Assembly: GCA_934525735.1 (NCBI GenBank)
Contig: CAKSZM010000024.1
Location: 1-22,453 of the forward strand
Source: an uncultured Faecalibacterium sp.
GTDB lineage: Bacteria > Bacillota > Clostridia > Oscillospirales > Ruminococcaceae
DNA length: 22,453 nucleotides
Direction: 5' to 3'
A program made the position numbers and the translations under genes. The notes under the pieces are model-generated. The model was not told where the DNA came from. It saw only the letters and a list, made by a program, of their open reading frames with translations, and made no database searches. Positions 1 through 8,547 of the stretch are shown piece by piece. Positions within the stretch are counted from its first letter, which is position 1, and every line of letters starts with the position of its first letter.

Positions 1-17
1 AGTTTCATCTTAGCCAT
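1..17 (-). CDS. rpmI: 50S ribosomal protein L35, first codons only
   Basis: Only the first five codons (MAKMK) lie in the window; the rest continues beyond position 1. L35 is a small protein of the large ribosomal subunit and typically begins MAKMKTHK. The ATG is at 17-15 and is preceded by GGAGG at a good distance. It follows infC by 18 bp on the same strand, the standard infC-rpmI-rplT order, so it is read from the infC promoter. The identification rests on five residues plus operon position. Confidence 0.8.
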
Positions 18-35
18 TTTAGTTTCCTCCTAAAA

Positions 36-569
36 TTAGTCCTTATTGGGTTTCGGGATCAGCAGAATGGACATCGTACGTCCCTCCAGAACCGGCTGCT
101 TGTCCATGCTTGCCTGCGGCAGAGCCTCGGCAAAGCGCTTGAGCACGTCGGCACCCAGGGCACTGTGCGCCATCTCACGGCCGCGGAAACGGATCGAAAC
201 CTTCACCTTATGGCCAGCTGCCAGGAACTTGGCAGTCTGGTTCAGCTTGGTGTTGAAGTCGTTGGTGTCAATGTTGAGCGAGAGGCGGGTCTCCTTGACT
301 TCGACCACCTTCTGGTTCTTCTTGGCTTCCTTCTCCTTCTTCTGCTGTTCAAAACGGTACTTGCCGTAATCCAGCACCTTGCACACAGGCGGAACAGCCT
401 GCGGTGCGATCTTGACCAGATCCAGACCAGCATCTTCAGCAGCGCGCATGGCCACCTGAATGGACACAACGCCCTTCTGCTCGCCGTCTGCACCGATCAG
501 ACGGACCTCACGGTCACGGATCTGACCGTTGATCTCCAGTTCCTTCGACTTTCCAGCGGTAGCGATAAT
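36..569 (-). CDS. infC: Translation initiation factor IF-3, ATT start codon
   Basis: IF-3 binds the 30S subunit, prevents premature 50S joining and proofreads initiator tRNA and start codon choice. The product is about 177 residues, normal for the family, with the N-domain motif ELEINGQIRDREVRLIG near the start and the basic C-domain ending in a PKPNKD-type tail. An open frame extends upstream to an ATG at 725, but that extension has no IF-3 similarity. The family N-terminus starts just after a GGAGG at about 580-576, followed 7 nt later by ATT (569-567). I therefore place the start at this ATT; ATC at 566 is the alternative. Rare ATT/AUU starts are a known hallmark of infC in other bacteria, where IF-3 discriminates against its own start. 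It is cotranscribed with rpmI and preceded by a long leader with an attenuator. Confidence 0.93.
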   Translation of the reverse strand: MIATAGKSKELEINGQIRDREVRLIGADGEQKGVVSIQVAMRAAEDAGLDLVKIAPQAVPPVCKVLDYGKYRFEQQKKEKEAKKNQKVVEVKETRLSLNIDTNDFNTKLNQTAKFLAAGHKVKVSIRFRGREMAHSALGADVLKRFAEALPQASMDKQPVLEGRTMSILLIPKPNKD

Positions 570-762
570 GAATGCACCTCCAAACAAAATCCATAGTGTT
601 GCAATATTTGGCATAGAAAACGCGGCCGCCCGTTTCCGGACAGCCGCGCACAATTTACTCAAAGACACAGTCCACACAAAGGTGAACCGCCTTTTCGTAT
701 AGCCCGGGGGATGTTTCCCTCGCAAGGCGAGCGCGGCACAGGCCGTAGCTGCTTTCTTTACC
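570..762 (-). promoter_or_regulatory. 5' leader of the infC-rpmI operon
   Basis: About 190 nt lie between the predicted transcription start (about 761) and the infC start. The leader holds the candidate antiterminator segment (737-731), a small hairpin with GTTCAC (687-682) pairing to GTGGAC (675-670), the attenuator hairpin (648-621) and the infC Shine-Dalgarno. The layout fits an autoregulated ribosomal-protein leader such as the L20 leader of Firmicutes. I did not recognise a specific L20-binding motif, so the ligand is open. Confidence 0.55.
615..650 (-). terminator. Intrinsic attenuator in the infC leader
   Basis: Read on the minus strand, a perfect 12-bp stem (arms 648-637 and 632-621, including two G-U pairs) closes a GAAA tetraloop (636-633) and is followed directly by TTTTCT. 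It lies inside the 5' leader, about 110 nt after the predicted transcription start and 46 nt before the infC SD, so it would stop transcription before infC. A 7-nt segment, GCCGCGC at 737-731, is exactly complementary to GCGCGGC (649-643) in the terminator's 5' arm and could form a competing antiterminator. infC operons in Firmicutes are known to be controlled by leader attenuation and L20-type leaders; the switching here is inference. Confidence 0.75.
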
Positions 763-767
763 CGGCT

Positions 768-796
768 ATTTTACCACAGCCGCCAAGCCCTGTCAA
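768..796 (-). promoter_or_regulatory. Sigma-A promoter of the infC operon
   Basis: Perfect TTGACA (-35, 796-791), a 17-nt spacer and TAAAAT (-10, 773-768). Transcription would start near 761-759. This is the closest match to consensus in the window and fits a strongly expressed translation operon. Confidence 0.9.
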
Positions 797-830
797 GCAC
801 TTTTTATGCGTTTTACGAGAAAAATATTAC

Positions 831-882
831 AACTCCTTCCGTCATCGCCTGCGGCGATGCCACCTCCCTCAATGAGGGAGGC
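831..882. repeat. Short double-palindrome repeat element behind addA
   Basis: The element starts just past the addA stop codon. On the plus strand it begins with AACTCCTTCCGTCA, then a 7-bp palindrome (CATCGCC 843-849, GGCGATG 853-859), then CCACCTCCCTC leading into a second palindrome (863-881, arms CCTCCCTC and GAGGGAGG). I associate this layout of AACYCC..GTCA head, variable stem and CCTCCC palindrome with dispersed non-coding elements of gut Clostridia, from memory rather than a search. Two related heads occur elsewhere here (15561, 16947). On the minus strand it could act as a weak terminator for addBA, but there is no T-tract. Confidence 0.6.
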
Positions 883-3800
883 TTACACCTCGATCAGCTT
901 TCCCAGTGCGAAGGAATAGACGCCCTTATAGGTCACCGGTTTCGGGGCAAAGCGCTTGCCGACGGCGATGGCGTACAGGTTCAGCTGCGCGCGGTAGGCC
1001 TGCACATGCTGCTGTTCGGTCTTGCGGCGGTCGGTCTTGTAGTCCAGCAGTTCCAGATGGTCCGGGTACACCAGCACAAGGTCAGCGATGCCCTGCACCA
1101 GCACCGGCTCGTCCTGCACAGCGGCGGCCTGCTGCGGCGGGGTGCCCTGCGCCGCCAGCACTGCCGACGCGGGCAGCGCCGTGATGAAGGCCAGCTCCCG
1201 CAGCACTTCTTCTGCCGCGCAGATTTTTGCAAAGGCTTCGCCTTCCGCAAAGCGGCGGATGCGGCTCACATCCAGCTTTTCGGCGATCTCCGGCGCCACC
1301 AGCTGCGCGCTCGCCTGCCGCTGCCGCTCGGCGGCAATGGCTTCGTCCAGCGTGCCGGCCTGCTTTGCGGCCGCCAGCGCCGCAAAGTCTGCATGTTCGA
1401 GGAAGGCATGCAGCGCCGTGCCCATCTCGGCGGCGGTCAGGCCATCTTTGGAGAGGAAAGCCGGCCGCTCCAGCGTGGTCTGCTCGGCCTTGTGCACGAT
1501 GCTGGTCACGCTGACCTTGGCGGGCACCGCCGCCAGCTGCACCGCCGGGTATTGCCATGCAAAGCCCGCCCGCAGCTGTTCCACCAGCACCGGGTCGGCA
1601 GGGAGTGGCGCTTCCGGCTCAGGCTGCGCTTCGGCCTGTTCCGGCTCGGGCTGCGCTTCGGCCTGTTCCGGCTCGGGCTGCGCCTCCTGCACGGTGACGG
1701 CGATCTCACTTTCGGTAAACACGAAGGGCAGTCCCAGATCTTCCGCCAGACGGCGCAGTGCCCCGCCGAAGGGGTGCACCAGCAGCGCCGCCCGCAGCCA
1801 GTCGGCAAAGCTGTTTGCCTGCCGGTTCAGCGTTTCCCCGGCTCCCGCCGCCAGAAACGCTGCGGCGCGGGCCAGCGGGTTTGCGGTTTTTGTGATGCCC
1901 AGCGGTACCGTGAGGATGAGCCTGTCCTGCGCGCGGGTCAGCGCCACATATAAAAGGCGCATCTGCTCGCTGCGCAGTTCCTTTTCGTGTACGCTGGCAA
2001 GAGCGGTGTAGGCCGCCGTTTTATAAGTGCCCTCGCCCTGTTCCGGGCGAAGACGCAGGCCCGCGCCGTACTCCCGGTGCAGCAGCACCGGCTGGCGGGT
2101 GTCGGACACATTGAACCGCCGTGCCGTGTCCGCCACGAACACCACCGGAAACTGCAGTCCCTTGGAGCGGTGGATGGTCATGATGGTCACGCAGCCCGGG
2201 CGCGCCCCGCCGGGCACGGTATCCTGTCCGGTGGAACCGGCCTGTGCCGCCGCGTCGATGGCGCGTACCAGCGCCGAGATGCCGTTCGTGCCGGACGCTG
2301 CACAGAAGGACGCGAACCGGCGGGCGTCCTCCCGGCGGCGGGCACCGTTTTCCATCGCGCCCAGTGCCGCGAGGTAGCCGGTGGAGACAAAGATCTCCTC
2401 CAATAGCTGTTCCGCCGGGGCGCTGCGGGCCATACGGCGCAGGGCGGTCAGACGGTCGTAGAACTGCTTTACTTTTTCGGTAAAGGGGTCGGTCTCATCG
2501 CTCCGCACCGTCTGCAGCACTGCACCGTACAGGCTCATGCGGGTGCGCTTTTCGCCGGGGGCCGTCGGCGCAGCCTGCGCCCGCAGCCGCACAAGGTCAT
2601 CGTCCGTAAAGCCGAACATCGGCCCCAGCATGGCCGCCGCCAGGTAGATATCCTGCGCGGGGTTATCGATGACCTTCAGCAGCGAGATGAGCGGCCGGAT
2701 GTGGGGCGCGGTCATCAGGTTTTCGCGGGCATCGGCATACACCGGGATGCCCCGGGCGGTGAGGGCTTCTTCGTAAGCCAGAAAATCGCCGCGGGCTGCC
2801 AGCAGGATGCAGCAGTCCTCGTACTGCACCGGGCGGGTGGCTGCGCCGTCCCGCACGGGTTCACCGCTTTGCACCAGCTCTTCGATGCGCCCGGCGATCC
2901 ATTCCGCGTCGGTTTCGGCGGTGTCGTCGGGCAGGAAATGCGCTTCCACGCCGCCCGCATACTCGCCGGGTGCCCCGCACACCAGCCGCTGCCCGTCGCC
3001 ATAGGCGGTATCGCCCAGCTCCGGGGTCATAAGCTGTTCAAAGATAAAGTTGATGCCCGCCACCACCTGCGGAGCCGAGCGGAAGTTTGCATCCAGCGCC
3101 AGCAATGCATCGGTGCCCGGCGTTCCCTCTGCCGGGCGGGGCCGCGCCGCGCCGCCGGGCAGAACCGGCCACGCATCCAGTTTTGCCCGGAAAATGCTGG
3201 GGTCTGCCTGCCGGAAGCGGTAGATGCTCTGCTTCAGGTCGCCCACGAGGAAGAGGTTGTCCCCCGCCGGATCGGCAAGGCAGCGGTACAGTGCATCCTG
3301 CAAAGCGTTCGTGTCCTGATATTCGTCCACCATGACCGCCGCATAGTTCTGCCGGATGCTCCCGCACAGCTCGGTGGGGGTGCCGTCCGCATGGCGCAGA
3401 AGCCGCAGCGCCTGATGTTCAAAGTCGCTGAATTCCAGCAGCTTGCGTTCTTTTTTCTTCGCCGAGAAGCGGGCGTCGAAATCCCGCACGGCATCAAACA
3501 GCGCCCGCAGCCGGGGCAGAGCCGCCTTGCGGTCGGCTTCGGCTTCTTCCTCGCTGCAGCCAATCAACCCAATGATCTGTTCAAACAGCTTGGCCGCCTC
3601 GTCCGCACGGGTGCGCACCGCCGCCTTGTGGTCGCCGGTCAGCCGCTTTTTCATCCCCTTCAGGCCGGGCGTTTCTTCCATGCCCAGCACATAGGGGGTC
3701 AGCCGGTCGTACAGCGGGGTCCACTCCCCTGCCGCCGCCAGCCGCTCCACCTCGCCCAGCAGAGCGGCGGCGTTTTCCAGCCGGAAGAGCGGATCGGCGA

Positions 3801-4599
3801 ATTTCTCGTTGACGCCTGCCACAGCCTTGGCTTTGGAAGCGGCGGTTTTGCCCTTTTCCTCGGCCTGTGCCTGTGCAAGAGCGAAATCTTCTTTGCAGTC
3901 GGTCAGCGCCGCCTGCAGCAGCTCCCGCCCCGCTCTGGCGCAGCGGGCTGCTTCGGCTAAGAGCAGGCCGTGCCAGACCGTATCGTCAAAGCCGTTTTCC
4001 TGCTGCCACGGTGCCAGATATTCGTCCAACTTCCGGCTGTAATCCGGCAAGGAGCGCAGGAAATCGTACACCTGCAGGATGGTATCCCCTGCGGGCTTAT
4101 CCGTCCGCCCCTTGCCGTAAAGGTCGGCAAAGGCGCAGAAATCCGGGTCGCGGTAAGCGTTTTCAAGCGTCTCGGCCAGCGCCGACGCCCGTAGCACTTC
4201 CACACTGCCGGGGTCGGCCGGGGTGAAATCCGGCGGGATGTCCAGCGCCTGAAAATGCTTGTGCAGAAGGTCCAGACAAAAGGCGTCGATGGTGCAGATA
4301 GGAGCGCGCTGCAACAGCATCCGCTGGCGGCGCAGCGCCGTATTGCCCGGTTCCTGCTGGCTGCGGCGCAGCAGCGCCTGGCCGATGCGCGCCCGCAGCT
4401 CTGCCGCCGCCGCATTGGTAAAGGTGACGATGAGCAGTTTATCGGCGTCCACCGGGTGTTCCGGGTCAGTGATGAGCCGCACTGCCCGCTCGGTCAGAAC
4501 GGCGGTCTTGCCGCTGCCCGCCGCGGCGCTCACCAGCAGTGCCCCGCCCCGGTCGTCGATGGCGGCCTGCTGCGCCGGGGTCCATCTGGGTTCGCTCAT
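883..4599 (-). CDS. addA: ATP-dependent helicase/nuclease subunit A (AddA)
   Basis: AddA is the UvrD-like helicase and 3'-strand nuclease of the AddAB complex, which resects double-strand ends to Chi-type sites and loads RecA. The protein has 1238 residues, usual for the family. The Walker A motif SAAAGSGKT is at residues 24-32, the DExx-type box VDEYQDTN near 425, the superfamily-1 motif VI LLYVALTRAQDRL near 885, and the RecB-family nuclease motif LLDYKTDR near 1185. A Glu/Pro/Ala-rich linker encoded by 27-bp tandem repeats separates helicase and nuclease parts. The ATG overlaps the addB stop codon (ATGA), so translation is probably coupled. All catalytic motifs look intact. Confidence 0.97.
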   Translation of the reverse strand: MSEPRWTPAQQAAIDDRGGALLVSAAAGSGKTAVLTERAVRLITDPEHPVDADKLLIVTFTNAAAAELRARIGQALLRRSQQEPGNTALRRQRMLLQRAPICTIDAFCLDLLHKHFQALDIPPDFTPADPGSVEVLRASALAETLENAYRDPDFCAFADLYGKGRTDKPAGDTILQVYDFLRSLPDYSRKLDEYLAPWQQENGFDDTVWHGLLLAEAARCARAGRELLQAALTDCKEDFALAQAQAEEKGKTAASKAKAVAGVNEKFADPLFRLENAAALLGEVERLAAAGEWTPLYDRLTPYVLGMEETPGLKGMKKRLTGDHKAAVRTRADEAAKLFEQIIGLIGCSEEEAEADRKAALPRLRALFDAVRDFDARFSAKKKERKLLEFSDFEHQALRLLRHADGTPTELCGSIRQNYAAVMVDEYQDTNALQDALYRCLADPAGDNLFLVGDLKQSIYRFRQADPSIFRAKLDAWPVLPGGAARPRPAEGTPGTDALLALDANFRSAPQVVAGINFIFEQLMTPELGDTAYGDGQRLVCGAPGEYAGGVEAHFLPDDTAETDAEWIAGRIEELVQSGEPVRDGAATRPVQYEDCCILLAARGDFLAYEEALTARGIPVYADARENLMTAPHIRPLISLLKVIDNPAQDIYLAAAMLGPMFGFTDDDLVRLRAQAAPTAPGEKRTRMSLYGAVLQTVRSDETDPFTEKVKQFYDRLTALRRMARSAPAEQLLEEIFVSTGYLAALGAMENGARRREDARRFASFCAASGTNGISALVRAIDAAAQAGSTGQDTVPGGARPGCVTIMTIHRSKGLQFPVVFVADTARRFNVSDTRQPVLLHREYGAGLRLRPEQGEGTYKTAAYTALASVHEKELRSEQMRLLYVALTRAQDRLILTVPLGITKTANPLARAAAFLAAGAGETLNRQANSFADWLRAALLVHPFGGALRRLAEDLGLPFVFTESEIAVTVQEAQPEPEQAEAQPEPEQAEAQPEPEAPLPADPVLVEQLRAGFAWQYPAVQLAAVPAKVSVTSIVHKAEQTTLERPAFLSKDGLTAAEMGTALHAFLEHADFAALAAAKQAGTLDEAIAAERQRQASAQLVAPEIAEKLDVSRIRRFAEGEAFAKICAAEEVLRELAFITALPASAVLAAQGTPPQQAAAVQDEPVLVQGIADLVLVYPDHLELLDYKTDRRKTEQQHVQAYRAQLNLYAIAVGKRFAPKPVTYKGVYSFALGKLIEV
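1614..1684. repeat. 27-bp tandem repeat inside addA
   Basis: Two full 27-bp units (1614-1640 and 1641-1667, differing at one base) plus a partial third encode PEPEQAEAQ-type units in frame at about residues 972-995 of AddA. The unit length is a multiple of three, so copy changes would only lengthen or shorten an acidic, proline-rich linker between the helicase and nuclease domains. Confidence 0.9.
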
Positions 4600-7500
4600 G
4601 TCGGCTCACTCTCCTTTCCGTCGGGTTCTTCTTCGGGTTCAAACGGCTTCGGCGGGGCGTCCAGCGCCCGCTCGCCGATGCCGGTCTCATGGCAGCAGAT
4701 AAAGCTGTAGTCGCACCACAGGCAGGGATTTTTGCCGGTCACCAACGGCTCGGCTTCGATCTGCCCGCCGTAGAGCTGTTCGCCCATCCGGGTGACAAGA
4801 TCGTCCAGATGCAGCTGGATGCGGTTGAGCTTTGCAATGTCTGCGCGCTTATCTTTTTGAAGCGGGCTGGGCACGCCGTTGCGGTAGCCGAAGGGCAGAT
4901 ACCGGCCCGTCTCGCCGGCGTCCATGGCATCGAACACCTTCTGTTCGTCCCGCACAAGACCGTCCAGCTGATATTCCACACTGCAGGCCGCCTTTTCGCG
5001 GGTGGTGATCTCCGGAGCCGGGTCGGCCAGCAGGTACAGCACGCCCGCCGGTTCCGCGCCGGTAAAGCGCCCGCTCTTATCCCGGGTCAGGCTGAACAGA
5101 TACAGCAGCATCTGGCAGTCCAGCCCGCAGTACACTTCTTTCAGGTTCAGTTTTTTGGTGCCGGTCTTGTAGTCCACCACCCGCACCCAGCGGGTGCCGT
5201 CGGCTTCCACCCACTCGTCGGCGCGGTCCACGGTGCCCACCAGCTGGACGGTGCGCCCGTCCGAGAGATGATACAGCTGGCCTGGCACGGCATCCCCGCC
5301 GCTGCCGATCTTCAGTTCGCAGGCGGCAGGCTTGAACTGCGACTGGTTCTGTTCGTCCCGCAGATAGCAAAGCAGGCTCGCCATGCTCTTTTTCAGGCGG
5401 GAGAGCAGATAGGCGAACCGGGCGGTGTCCTCGGGCAGATAGCGTTTTGCGTATTCGTCCACCAGCAGCGCCGCAAGGTTTGCCATGGCGTCATCATCCA
5501 GCTGCAGGAACGGTTCCAGCCCGCCGCAGGGGTTGTCCGCTCCGGGGTGGGGCTCCAGCGCCATCTGCAGCACCCAGTGCATCAGAGTGCCGCTCTGGTC
5601 GGCCGAAAGCTCCGCCCGCTTGCGGGGTTTCAGCCCCAGCACATACTGCAGGAAATAGCCGTACCGGCAGGTATAGTATTTTTCCAGCTGGCTGGGCGAG
5701 ATGCGCAGTTTCCGGCCCAGCAGAGTTTCCAGCGCGGGCAGGTCTTCCACCTTCCGGGGCGGGTTTTCTTCCATGCGGCGCAGCAGTTCCAGCCCTCGGG
5801 GCGGGTTTTCGCCGGGGATGTGCAGCGCTTCGGTCAGACTGACACGTTCGATCTCGGTCAGCGGCCAGCCGCCGCCCAGCGTGTCCAGACCGTCCGCCGG
5901 GGTGGCGGCAAGGTCGGACAGTTCCAGCTCCGGCAGGTCCGGGTGCAGGGCGTCCACGATGGGTTCCAGCGCCGCGCACAGGGTCTGCCCCTGCCCTTTG
6001 GGCCAGCTGAGCCAAAGTCCCTTTGCCGGAGCGGTGAGTGCCTTGTAAAAGCAGACCTGTTCGCGCACCACGCGGTTCTCGAAGCAGTCCGGCAGTTCGA
6101 TCTGGTTCGCCATCAGGGCGTCCCGGTCGGCGTGGGTAAGCAGGCCGCTCTCGGAAGGTGCCCGGGGGAACTCCCCTTCCGAAAGCCCCAGCACGAACAC
6201 ATAATCCGGCGCGTCCAGACGCATCTTGCCGGCGCTGGCCAGCACCACGGCGTCCAGCGTCTGCGGGATGTGCCCCAGATCCGACGAGCGCAGCAGCAGG
6301 CTGAACAGCTCTTCGTACTCCGGAATGGTCACGCCCTGACTGCCCAGCAGATGCGCCATTTCGTCCAGTAATTGCATCACCACGTTCCACTCGCGGGCGG
6401 CTTCCTCCGCCGCCGGGATGCCGCGCGCTTTGCGGATGGCTTCCACCTGTGCGGTCTGCTGCTCCTCGGCACCCAGTTCGTTCAGGCAGAAATACAGCGC
6501 CCGGCTGATCTGCTCGGCGTTGCCGCCCCGCGCTTTGCTGCGCAGGGTATCCAGCGCCGTCATCAGCAGCTGACGGGCGGTCTCGGCATCCGCAAGGGTC
6601 TGCAAATCTTCCTCGGTGGGTTTGCTCTCGCCGAAGCCTCGGGGGCTTTTCGTAAAAGGCTCCCTCCATGCCGCCGCATTGGGCGACCATGTGTAGGCGT
6701 AGTTTTCCAGCGCGCAGACCTGCGGCTCGGTCAAATTGCACAGGCCGGTCTTGGCGAGAACGGTCAGGTTCTCGCTCAGGTCGGCGCCCCGCAGCAAAGC
6801 CAGCAGTGCCCGCACCGCCGTGGCCGGAGCGCTGAACTCCGGGGTCGTCGGCTCGTCGCAATAGAGCGGGATCTCCGCCATGCGGAACTCGTACCGGATG
6901 GCGGCGCGGTAGTCTGCGATGTCGCGGCAGACCACCGCCATTTTGCTGCAGCGCACCCCCTGCCGCATCAGGCGGCGGATGGCGGCGGCAGTGCAGCGGG
7001 CTTCGTCCTCCCGGCTGGCGGCGGCAAACAGACGCACCTCCGGCGCGGCGGGCAGCGGTTCGCATTTTCCGCTTTCCAGCAGAGCGGTCACAGCGGCAAG
7101 GCCAGGGACATCCCGGTGCCGCAGGTCGCGGCGCAGCAGTTCCGGCGCGGCCGCTTCGGCTCCGCTTTTGCGCGCCAGCTGACGCAGCTGCATGGCCACC
7201 TGCTTTGCGCCGGAAAATAGCCCCGTGTCCCCGGGAATCATCGGTGTGCCGTCGTCGCACAGCGCCACCGTCACGCCGGGCAGAGCGGCCAGCATCGCGC
7301 CCATCAGCCGCTTTTTGGGGGCGTTGAAGGTATCGAACTCGTCGATGAACACCTCCCGCTCCCGCAGAAACTCCGGCAGCCCGCCCCGGGCAAGGGCAGC
7401 TTCCAGTCGGGCGGCCGCCAGTTCCAGACGGTCGGCGGGGTCCATGCCGGTGCCGGCCAGCAGGGTCTCGTAGCCCTGAAAGATCAGCGCCAGTTCGGCC

Positions 7501-7949
7501 AGCTTGCCGCTTTCCGCACCGCAGGCAGGTGCCAGCCCGGCCAGCTGTTCGCCCGAAAGACCCGCGCTTTTCAGCTCGTCGATGGTCTCGGCCGCCATCT
7601 GGCAGAACGCCGCGCTGCGGCGGTGGCGGTAGTAATAGTGCACGTTGTCCTGCAGTTCTTCCAGCGCGCGGCGCACCAGCACGGCGCGGCCCGCGTCCGA
7701 AAGGGTCTGCACCGCCGCGCCGCCCTCCGCCGACAGGATACGCTCGGCAAGGCTGGTAAAGGAAAAGCTTTCCACCATGCCGGAAAGCGCATCCCCCAGT
7801 TCCCGGTAGATGCGCCCCTCGGTGCTGGAGGTGAACTGTTCCGGCACCAGCAGAATGCTGCGCAACCCCTTTTCCGCCCGGGCGCGGATGCGGGAATAAA
7901 GCAGGGTCGTCTTACCGCTGCCGGAGCCGCCTAAAACCAGTTTGAGCAT
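4596..7949 (-). CDS. addB: ATP-dependent helicase/nuclease subunit B (AddB)
   Basis: AddB is the partner of AddA; in the family it scans for the regulatory hotspot sequence and carries a second nuclease domain with an iron-sulfur cluster. The product is 1117 residues. The N-terminal P-loop is GGSGSGKTT at residues 7-15. The nuclease motif VVDYKTGTKKL is near residue 925. The four-cysteine cluster is visible as one Cys in YTCRYGYFL (about 760) and the CLWCDYSFIC block near 1074-1083. The start was set at the ATG at 7949, because AGGAGGG lies 7 nt upstream and the P-loop must be near the N-terminus; a longer open frame to 8501 is antisense to ruvX and is not coding. It is the first gene of addB-addA. 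Confidence 0.96.
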   Translation of the reverse strand: MLKLVLGGSGSGKTTLLYSRIRARAEKGLRSILLVPEQFTSSTEGRIYRELGDALSGMVESFSFTSLAERILSAEGGAAVQTLSDAGRAVLVRRALEELQDNVHYYYRHRRSAAFCQMAAETIDELKSAGLSGEQLAGLAPACGAESGKLAELALIFQGYETLLAGTGMDPADRLELAAARLEAALARGGLPEFLREREVFIDEFDTFNAPKKRLMGAMLAALPGVTVALCDDGTPMIPGDTGLFSGAKQVAMQLRQLARKSGAEAAAPELLRRDLRHRDVPGLAAVTALLESGKCEPLPAAPEVRLFAAASREDEARCTAAAIRRLMRQGVRCSKMAVVCRDIADYRAAIRYEFRMAEIPLYCDEPTTPEFSAPATAVRALLALLRGADLSENLTVLAKTGLCNLTEPQVCALENYAYTWSPNAAAWREPFTKSPRGFGESKPTEEDLQTLADAETARQLLMTALDTLRSKARGGNAEQISRALYFCLNELGAEEQQTAQVEAIRKARGIPAAEEAAREWNVVMQLLDEMAHLLGSQGVTIPEYEELFSLLLRSSDLGHIPQTLDAVVLASAGKMRLDAPDYVFVLGLSEGEFPRAPSESGLLTHADRDALMANQIELPDCFENRVVREQVCFYKALTAPAKGLWLSWPKGQGQTLCAALEPIVDALHPDLPELELSDLAATPADGLDTLGGGWPLTEIERVSLTEALHIPGENPPRGLELLRRMEENPPRKVEDLPALETLLGRKLRISPSQLEKYYTCRYGYFLQYVLGLKPRKRAELSADQSGTLMHWVLQMALEPHPGADNPCGGLEPFLQLDDDAMANLAALLVDEYAKRYLPEDTARFAYLLSRLKKSMASLLCYLRDEQNQSQFKPAACELKIGSGGDAVPGQLYHLSDGRTVQLVGTVDRADEWVEADGTRWVRVVDYKTGTKKLNLKEVYCGLDCQMLLYLFSLTRDKSGRFTGAEPAGVLYLLADPAPEITTREKAACSVEYQLDGLVRDEQKVFDAMDAGETGRYLPFGYRNGVPSPLQKDKRADIAKLNRIQLHLDDLVTRMGEQLYGGQIEAEPLVTGKNPCLWCDYSFICCHETGIGERALDAPPKPFEPEEEPDGKESEPT

Positions 7950-7980
7950 CCTGTATCCCTCCTGAAGATCATTTGTGTTT

Positions 7981-7989
7981 ATTGTAACA
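7981..7989 (-). promoter_or_regulatory. Extended -10 promoter candidate for addBA
   Basis: On the minus strand TGTTACAAT gives an extended -10 (TGn plus TACAAT, 7986-7981) 32 nt upstream of the addB ATG. No good -35 is seen at 17-18 nt. It lies back to back with the ruvX promoter. Confidence 0.5.
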
Positions 7990-8018
7990 CGAAACCGGCG
8001 GTAAAACCATCCGTTTTC

Positions 8019-8048
8019 TTTACACAGGCGGCGCAGATGTGGTACACT
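8019..8048 (+). promoter_or_regulatory. Promoter candidate for ruvX
   Basis: TTTACA (8019-8024), 18-nt spacer, TACACT (8043-8048). The ruvX ATG follows 37 nt after the -10. Confidence 0.6.
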
Positions 8049-8084
8049 GGGGCAAAACCATACCCGCGAAAGAAAGGAACCGCT

Positions 8085-8516
8085 ATGAAAATTCTCGCTG
8101 TAGATTACGGCGACAGCCGCACCGGCCTTGCCACCTGCGACCGCACCGAATTTCTCACCTCCGCCATCACGCCGCAGATCACCCTCAAGGCCCGCAACAA
8201 GGTCGCCGCCCGGGTGTGCGAAGTGGCCAAAGAGATCGGTGCCGAGCTGATCGTCATCGGCCTGCCGCTGAACATGGACGGCACCGAGGGCGAACGCGCC
8301 GCCAAGAGCCGCAAGCTTGCAAAGACCGTGGAGCTGTGGAGCGGCCTGCCGGTGCGCATGTGGGACGAGCGGCAGACCACCTGTGCCGCCGCCGACCTGC
8401 TGGACGAAAGCGGCACCTTCGGCGCAAAGCGAAAGGAAATTCTGGATTCCGTCAGCGCCACGGTCATTCTGGACGACTACCTTGCATGGCGCAAGGAGCA
8501 CCCGGGGGAATTATAA
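8085..8516 (+). CDS. ruvX: YqgF/RuvX family putative pre-16S rRNA nuclease
   Basis: This family has an RNase H/RuvC-like fold; YqgF is implicated in 16S rRNA 5'-end maturation and was earlier proposed to be a Holliday junction resolvase. The protein has 143 residues. Family motifs are present: VDYGDSRTGLA at the N-terminus (D7 catalytic), the IVIGLPLNMDG strand, WDERQTT, and a C-terminal DSVSATVILDDYL with the conserved acidic residue. The start at 8085 follows AGAAAGGA at good spacing; an upstream in-frame ATG at 8037 lies on the -10 and would add 16 unrelated residues. In Bacillus yrrK (this gene) sits next to yrzB (DUF1292), and here a DUF1292 gene is also close by. Confidence 0.93.
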   Translation: MKILAVDYGDSRTGLATCDRTEFLTSAITPQITLKARNKVAARVCEVAKEIGAELIVIGLPLNMDGTEGERAAKSRKLAKTVELWSGLPVRMWDERQTTCAAADLLDESGTFGAKRKEILDSVSATVILDDYLAWRKEHPGEL

Positions 8517-8547
8517 GAAAAAGGACACCGTTCGGTGTCCTTTTTCT
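8517..8547. terminator. Bidirectional terminator between ruvX and the cyclophilin gene
   Basis: A 12-bp stem (8518-8529 with 8534-8545) around a GTTC loop, A-rich on one side and T-rich on the other, so it terminates both converging genes. It starts one base after the ruvX stop and touches the cyclophilin stop at 8549-8547. Confidence 0.93.

Noticed and set aside
4539..6371. 610-codon open frame on the plus strand
   Set aside because: It is antisense to addB, which has clear family motifs; GC-rich coding DNA leaves the opposite strand open, and the frame shows no domain and no good SD.
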